Source: Symbiodinium natans
Lineage: Eukaryota > Sar > Dinophyceae > Suessiales > Symbiodiniaceae
Reading direction: 5' to 3'
NCBI GenBank assembly: GCA_905221605.1
Contig: CAJNDS010000452.1
Location: 126,001-136,955, forward strand
Length of the DNA stretch: 10,955 bases
Shown here piece by piece: positions 8,444-10,955 of this stretch; the first letter of the stretch is position 1, and the number at the start of each line of letters is the position of its first letter. The position numbers and the translations under genes are program-made. The notes beneath the pieces were generated by a model. The model did no database searches. It had not been told where the DNA came from and was given only the letters and a program-made list of their open reading frames with translations.

Positions 8444-8560
8444 TTTGGCCGCAGGCCTGAAATGCTGGACAAAGGCTCGTCGGTTCTCTGGTGTGGCCGC
8501 AATGGTCCTTGTCGGCGCGCGGCGACTTCACAATAGGCTTCAGGTTCGTAGACTCGCCAT

Positions 8561-8636
8561 ACGGGGTCTCTAAACTCTATAAAGCCTAATAAGGTCTATG
8601 GACCTTCTAAGGCTTTATAGAGTTTAGGGGCTCCGT
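8561..8636. repeat. Long nested hairpin (inverted repeat)
   Basis: CTAAACTCTATAAAGCCT (8570-8587) is perfectly complementary to AGGCTTTATAGAGTTTAG (8610-8627), giving 18 bp. As RNA the stem extends outward to 8561/8636 with three G-U pairs, reaching 27 bp. Inside, after a 3x3 internal loop, AAGGTC (8591-8596) pairs with GACCTT (8601-8606) around a four-base loop TATG. The whole forms a 76-nt single stem-loop. Possible identities are a small foldback or MITE-like element, a folded telomere-derived insertion (the arms contain CTAAAC and GTTTAG), or a small-RNA precursor. The fold is certain; the role is unknown. Confidence 0.9.
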
Positions 8637-8637
8637 C

Positions 8638-8651
8638 GACTCGGCCGAGTC
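8638..8651. repeat. Perfect 14-base palindrome
   Basis: GACTCGGCCGAGTC reads the same on both strands and begins one base after the base of the long hairpin. The palindrome could be a second small cruciform or a dimeric protein site. Confidence 0.9.
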
Positions 8652-8828
8652 CTGGGCATTGAAGAAGACCCGTCTAGGAGCTTTGTGCTTCGCTGTTTCG
8701 CGCTCATGGGGTTTATGGGTCTGTTCTCGCACCCTCCCCAGGCCTATATGGCATAGACTCGCCCAGCTCGAGGTGCGTGCCTTCCAGAACTGCCTGAAAA
8801 ACGGAAAACATCCCCCAATCTCCCACCG

Positions 8829-8858
8829 TAAGGGTTTTGGGTTTAGGGTTTGGGGGGG
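8829..8858 (+). repeat. Interstitial telomere-like patch with G7 end
   Basis: TAAGGGTTTTGGGTTTAGGG, followed by TTT and G7, holds about three degenerate TTTAGGG-type units in the same orientation as the patch at 4761. It runs directly into a seven-G tract. Confidence 0.75.
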
Positions 8859-8859
8859 C

Positions 8860-9234
8860 GGCTTGTGGGACACATGCACAGCAAGAAGCGCATCGCCTTT
8901 TGCGTGCGTGGCAAACGGTTCTGATGACAGCGCATGAAGATGAGGCTGTTTCCACTAAACCTAGAAGTAGGAAAGCCCTGTGCCCCACAACACTGCATGT
9001 TCCACACTTAGAACGAAAACCTCTCTCGTAAACCGGGACCTTTCAGATGCCCCGCTGCCAGCAGGGAGGAAGATGCGCGTCGGATGTTTTCATGGGGTGT
9101 TGGAACCTCGTCCAAAAGACATGTTTCGGCTGTTGCGCAAGAACTCTTCTCTTGAGAAAGAGCGGATTTCATGGGATGCAACTACCCCTGACATGGAATG
9201 ATGGAAAGGTCAACAGAGGAGGACGTTCGGTGCT
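8860..9234. other. Stretch without a supported gene
   Basis: Short overlapping plus frames (64-92 codons) only, with no recognisable motif. No repeat of note was seen. Confidence 0.4.
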
Positions 9235-9492
9235 ATGGACCCTAAACGTCTACCTTTGGGATGGTGGACCTGGGACCTCCTGGCGTTTCAGCCTTCATGC
9301 GGCGTGAGCTCCGCCCGTCAATCGCCTCCGCCTCCTGCACTGGGCATTCCGCGCCCCTCCGTCGACCGCCCACCATCGTCCCACCCGATCTTACTCACCT
9401 ACGAGATTATGAGATTATGGGTGTTTGCTGCAATCGACGTCGCGTTCACTTGCTCTTCTAAAAAAAAGCAAAGACTGCGCGCCGCAGTGTGA
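9235..9492 (+). other. ATG-started frame, 85 aa, unrecognised
   Basis: A true ATG opens MDPKRLPLGWWTWDLLAFQP, followed by a proline/serine-rich centre and a short hydrophobic stretch (LTYEIMRLWVFAAIDVAFTC) that could span a membrane, then KKKQRLRAAV. GAGATTAT is tandemly doubled at 9403-9418. It overlaps the start of the exon candidate at 9489 in another phase, so both cannot be read as one protein without splicing. No family recognised. Confidence 0.18.
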
Positions 9493-9687
9493 ACTACAAC
9501 CATGTAAAGCTCCTCTTTGAGCACCCGAAAGAATCGCCTTCCCTACCAAACGCGAGCCATGGATGGTTTGGGGCCGCCTGCCAAAAGCTTCCCAGGACCT
9601 CTGCCGAGCTGTCCGAGCTTGTCTCCCGGTGCTCACTCTTGGCACAGCGGCTCAAAGCCTCGGACCTGGGATTGCTCGGGAGATCTC
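9489..9687 (+). CDS. Candidate internal exon ending at GTAAGT
   Basis: The plus strand is open from 9462 to 9693 without an ATG at its start. CTC is followed at 9688 by GTAAGT, the consensus 5' splice site, and the frame hits a stop (TAG) immediately after it, as expected when an exon runs into its intron. A CAG at 9485-9487 and another at 9593-9595 could be the preceding acceptor. The last ~35 codons (RTSAELSELVSRCSLLAQRL then KASDLGLLGRS) are mostly GC-ending and read as a leucine-rich helix that could form a short coiled coil. No matching downstream exon or family is recognised. The evidence is splice motif plus codon use only. Confidence 0.3.
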
Positions 9688-9756
9688 GTAAGTAGCGCGT
9701 TTTTTTTGTGAAGTTGTGCTTAGGGGACACCGCCTGTCTAGACCAGGACCAATTGC

Positions 9757-10032
9757 TTAGAGTCTTGGAATTCCAACCGTGTTATGAAGCGGATGTAGAA
9801 ACGGCTCGTGCTCTGAGGTGTTGCAGTATTTACCCATGTTCCGGGACCTCTCTGTCAAGTGAGCTGGGTGCAGCTGGTCGCTACTTGGCCAACACATAAG
9901 TCCACCCTTGACCTTCGCATGAACTTCAGCAACTAGGCTTACGGATGCCAGTGCCAACAGGGGTTTAAAGTTGAAAGGTCGCTTCTCGTGTGCCGAGATC
10001 AGATGCGGAGGTTGTGGCCTCGGTGGATGCAT
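9757..10032 (-). other. ATG-started frame, 91 aa, unrecognised
   Basis: The minus strand has an ATG at 10032 and a TAA at 9757. It begins MHPPRPQPPHLISAHEKRPF and contains a mildly hydrophobic stretch (LLALASVSLVAEVHAKVKGG, about residues 25-44), then a polar, His-rich tail. The plus-strand frame 9708-9899 overlaps it. No motif or neighbour supports a function; chance cannot be excluded. Confidence 0.18.
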
Positions 10033-10150
10033 GATGCTGTGCGAGCTCAGCCCTCAACAACCGTAGCCTCTTCGTTCAATGAAGTGGCAAGTAGAAGTCC
10101 AGGTGGAAGCGCTTCAAATACCTCTGGGCTTGCTGCTTGAGACGGTTTTG

Positions 10151-10216
10151 CTAAACCCTAAACCCTAAACCCTATTACCCTATACCCCTATTACCCCTAT
10201 TACCCTAAACCCTATT
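10151..10216 (-). repeat. Telomere-like array, C-rich strand (CCCTAAA)
   Basis: Three perfect CTAAACC units are followed by degenerate CTATTACC, CTATACCC and CTATTACCC units, then CTAAACC and a last CTATTT: about nine units in 66 bases. The variant CTATTACCC form is shared by several adjacent units, which suggests local duplication after the array arose. Confidence 0.85.
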
Positions 10217-10241
10217 TGGGGCTCTTGCGGTGCGGCCACTG

Positions 10242-10291
10242 TCAGGAAACAAAGTCGGAAACAGCACAGCTGCATTCAGGAAACAGCACAG
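10242..10291. repeat. GGAAACAGCACAG direct repeats between telomere-like arrays
   Basis: GGAAACAGCACAG occurs at 10257-10269 and 10279-10291, with a shorter GGAAACA copy at 10245-10251. The copies are 12 and 22 bases apart and fill much of the 74-base segment that separates the two opposed arrays. Confidence 0.75.
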
Positions 10292-10326
10292 GTTTAAGGT
10301 TTAGGGATTAGGGTTTCGGGTTTATA
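10291..10326 (+). repeat. Telomere-like array, G-rich strand (TTTAGGG)
   Basis: GGTTTAAGGTTTAGGGATTAGGG followed by TTTCGGGTTTATAG gives about five degenerate TTTAGGG-type units on the plus strand, opposite in direction to the array at 10151-10216. Confidence 0.8.
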
Positions 10327-10612
10327 GCCCAAGGCCCCACAAGGGCGCATGCTATAGAGACTTCTTAAGAGCCCTCCCTGCGGAAGCCGCCCGCATCAAG
10401 CGACAAGTTTAAGCTCTAGACTCTAGTGGCGCATAAAGCAGGGCTTATTGCTTGCATCCCCAAAAGGGCACCGAAGATGTACACCTGCCAATATTTGTAA
10501 GGAACCCTCTATACTCTCACCAATAACCAGTGATATAAACCTTGTTTCACATAAAGACACAGTGCTCTTGCAACAGGGTGGCTCCTTCGCTGGCATCGCC
10601 TGGACATCCCCA
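10327..10612. other. Stretch without a supported gene
   Basis: A plus frame at 10448-10702 is open for 84 codons, starts without ATG and has no recognisable motif. CTCTAGA and CTCTAG sit side by side near 10413. Nothing else stands out. Confidence 0.4.
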
Positions 10613-10623
10613 GGTTCGAGCCC
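10613..10623 (+). promoter_or_regulatory. Isolated tRNA-type B-box match
   Basis: GGTTCGAGCCC fits the RNA polymerase III B-box consensus GGTTCGANNCC. A weak A-box-like TGGCTCCTTCGCTGG begins at 10580, closer than the usual spacing in tRNA genes. The flanks do not fold into a tRNA. It may be a relic of a tRNA-derived SINE or a chance match. Confidence 0.2.
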
Positions 10624-10710
10624 CGAGGTTTGGGAAGCTGGGACACGACATCGCGCGCTGAGTCTTAGCTTTTTGTTGGGCTTAATGTTGCACCCTGTTT
10701 AGTATTGGCC

Positions 10711-10905
10711 CCCTCTTTAAAGACAAACTGGCCGAATTATTCAGGACACGCTGACTGTTTGGGAGTCCCTCTTTAAAGACAAATCGTCCGGGCGCCGTAA
10801 GAAAATTCCACGTGGCGCGCCTTTAAAAAAGATAACCGGGCATCGCTGCCCCTTTTGAACCTATCTAAACTCCTCCCTATTAAAATCATATGAGCCCCGG
10901 GGGCC
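10711..10905. repeat. Diverged ~54-base tandem repeat centred on TTTAAA
   Basis: CCCTCTTTAAAGACAAA occurs exactly at 10711-10727 and 10767-10783. A third, weaker copy (CGCCTTTAAAAAAGATAACCGGG) follows near 10819 and a fourth (CTCCCTATTAAAATCATATG) near 10872. The TTTAAA/ATTAAA cores lie at 10716, 10772, 10822 and 10879, spaced 56, 50 and 57 bases. Copies 2-4 also share a CCGGG a few bases downstream. No gene is present. Confidence 0.65.
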
Positions 10906-10941
10906 GTGCAATCAGGCTCCCATCCACGCCTCGACTGTTCA

Positions 10942-10955
10942 GGGGGGGGGGGGGG
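10942..10955 (+). repeat. Poly-G tract at window end
   Basis: At least fourteen G run to the last base of the window, so the true length is unknown. Confidence 0.9.

Noticed and set aside
8202-8531. 109-codon minus frame with PPPPP and a nearby GTAAGT
   Set aside because: The proline run is the translated G16 tract, whose length is unreliable, and the frame has no ATG at its start.
1-10955. CRISPR array, rRNA, transposase or prokaryotic operon
   Set aside because: No regularly spaced identical repeats of suitable length, no rRNA core sequences, no transposase motifs, and no chain of adjacent same-strand genes with ribosome binding sites.

Overview
The window looks like nuclear DNA of a eukaryote, most likely a dinoflagellate. 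The signs are patches of the TTTAGGG/CCCTAAA telomere-type repeat inside the sequence, long poly-G tracts, TA and CT microsatellites, moderate to high GC, and no long uninterrupted genes or bacterial-style operon. TTTAGGG also occurs in plants and several other protist groups, so the dinoflagellate call is an inference (about 0.6). No rRNA, full tRNA, CRISPR array, recognisable transposase or reverse transcriptase, or virus gene was found. No protein family could be named with confidence.

Layout. 1-670 holds no reading frame of note. 675-1590 holds only short overlapping frames plus small direct repeats and a CACGTG palindrome. About 1591-2200 is an AT-rich island ending in a (TA)n tract. A short G-run plus TA tract (2423-2445) and a 60-base pyrimidine microsatellite (about 2467-2526) sit just before an ATG frame at 2534-2848. 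3589-3919 and 4089-4439 carry frames open on both strands. 4604-4678 is a poly-G/TA composite, followed by a telomere-like patch (4761-4783) and another two-strand open region (4765-5163). The best coding-like stretch is 5468-6148 on the minus strand: 226 codons without a stop, with a competing plus-strand reading that has consensus splice signals.

6611-6883 (minus), 9489-9687 (plus, ending at a GTAAGT) and 9757-10032 (minus) are weaker exon or gene candidates. G-rich tracts able to form quadruplexes lie at 7606-7634 and 8428-8443. A long nested hairpin lies at 8561-8636, with a perfect 14-base palindrome directly beside it. A second telomere-like patch is at 8829-8858. At 10151-10326 a C-strand and a G-strand telomere-like array face outward around a 74-base insert. 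The last 250 bases hold a diverged tandem repeat of about 54 bases built on TTTAAA, and the window ends in poly-G.

The genes cannot be put together into a pathway. If real, they are unrecognised exons. The most distinctive content is non-coding: the hairpin and palindrome, the opposed telomere-like arrays and the one-sided G-runs. I found no convincing new multi-gene system.
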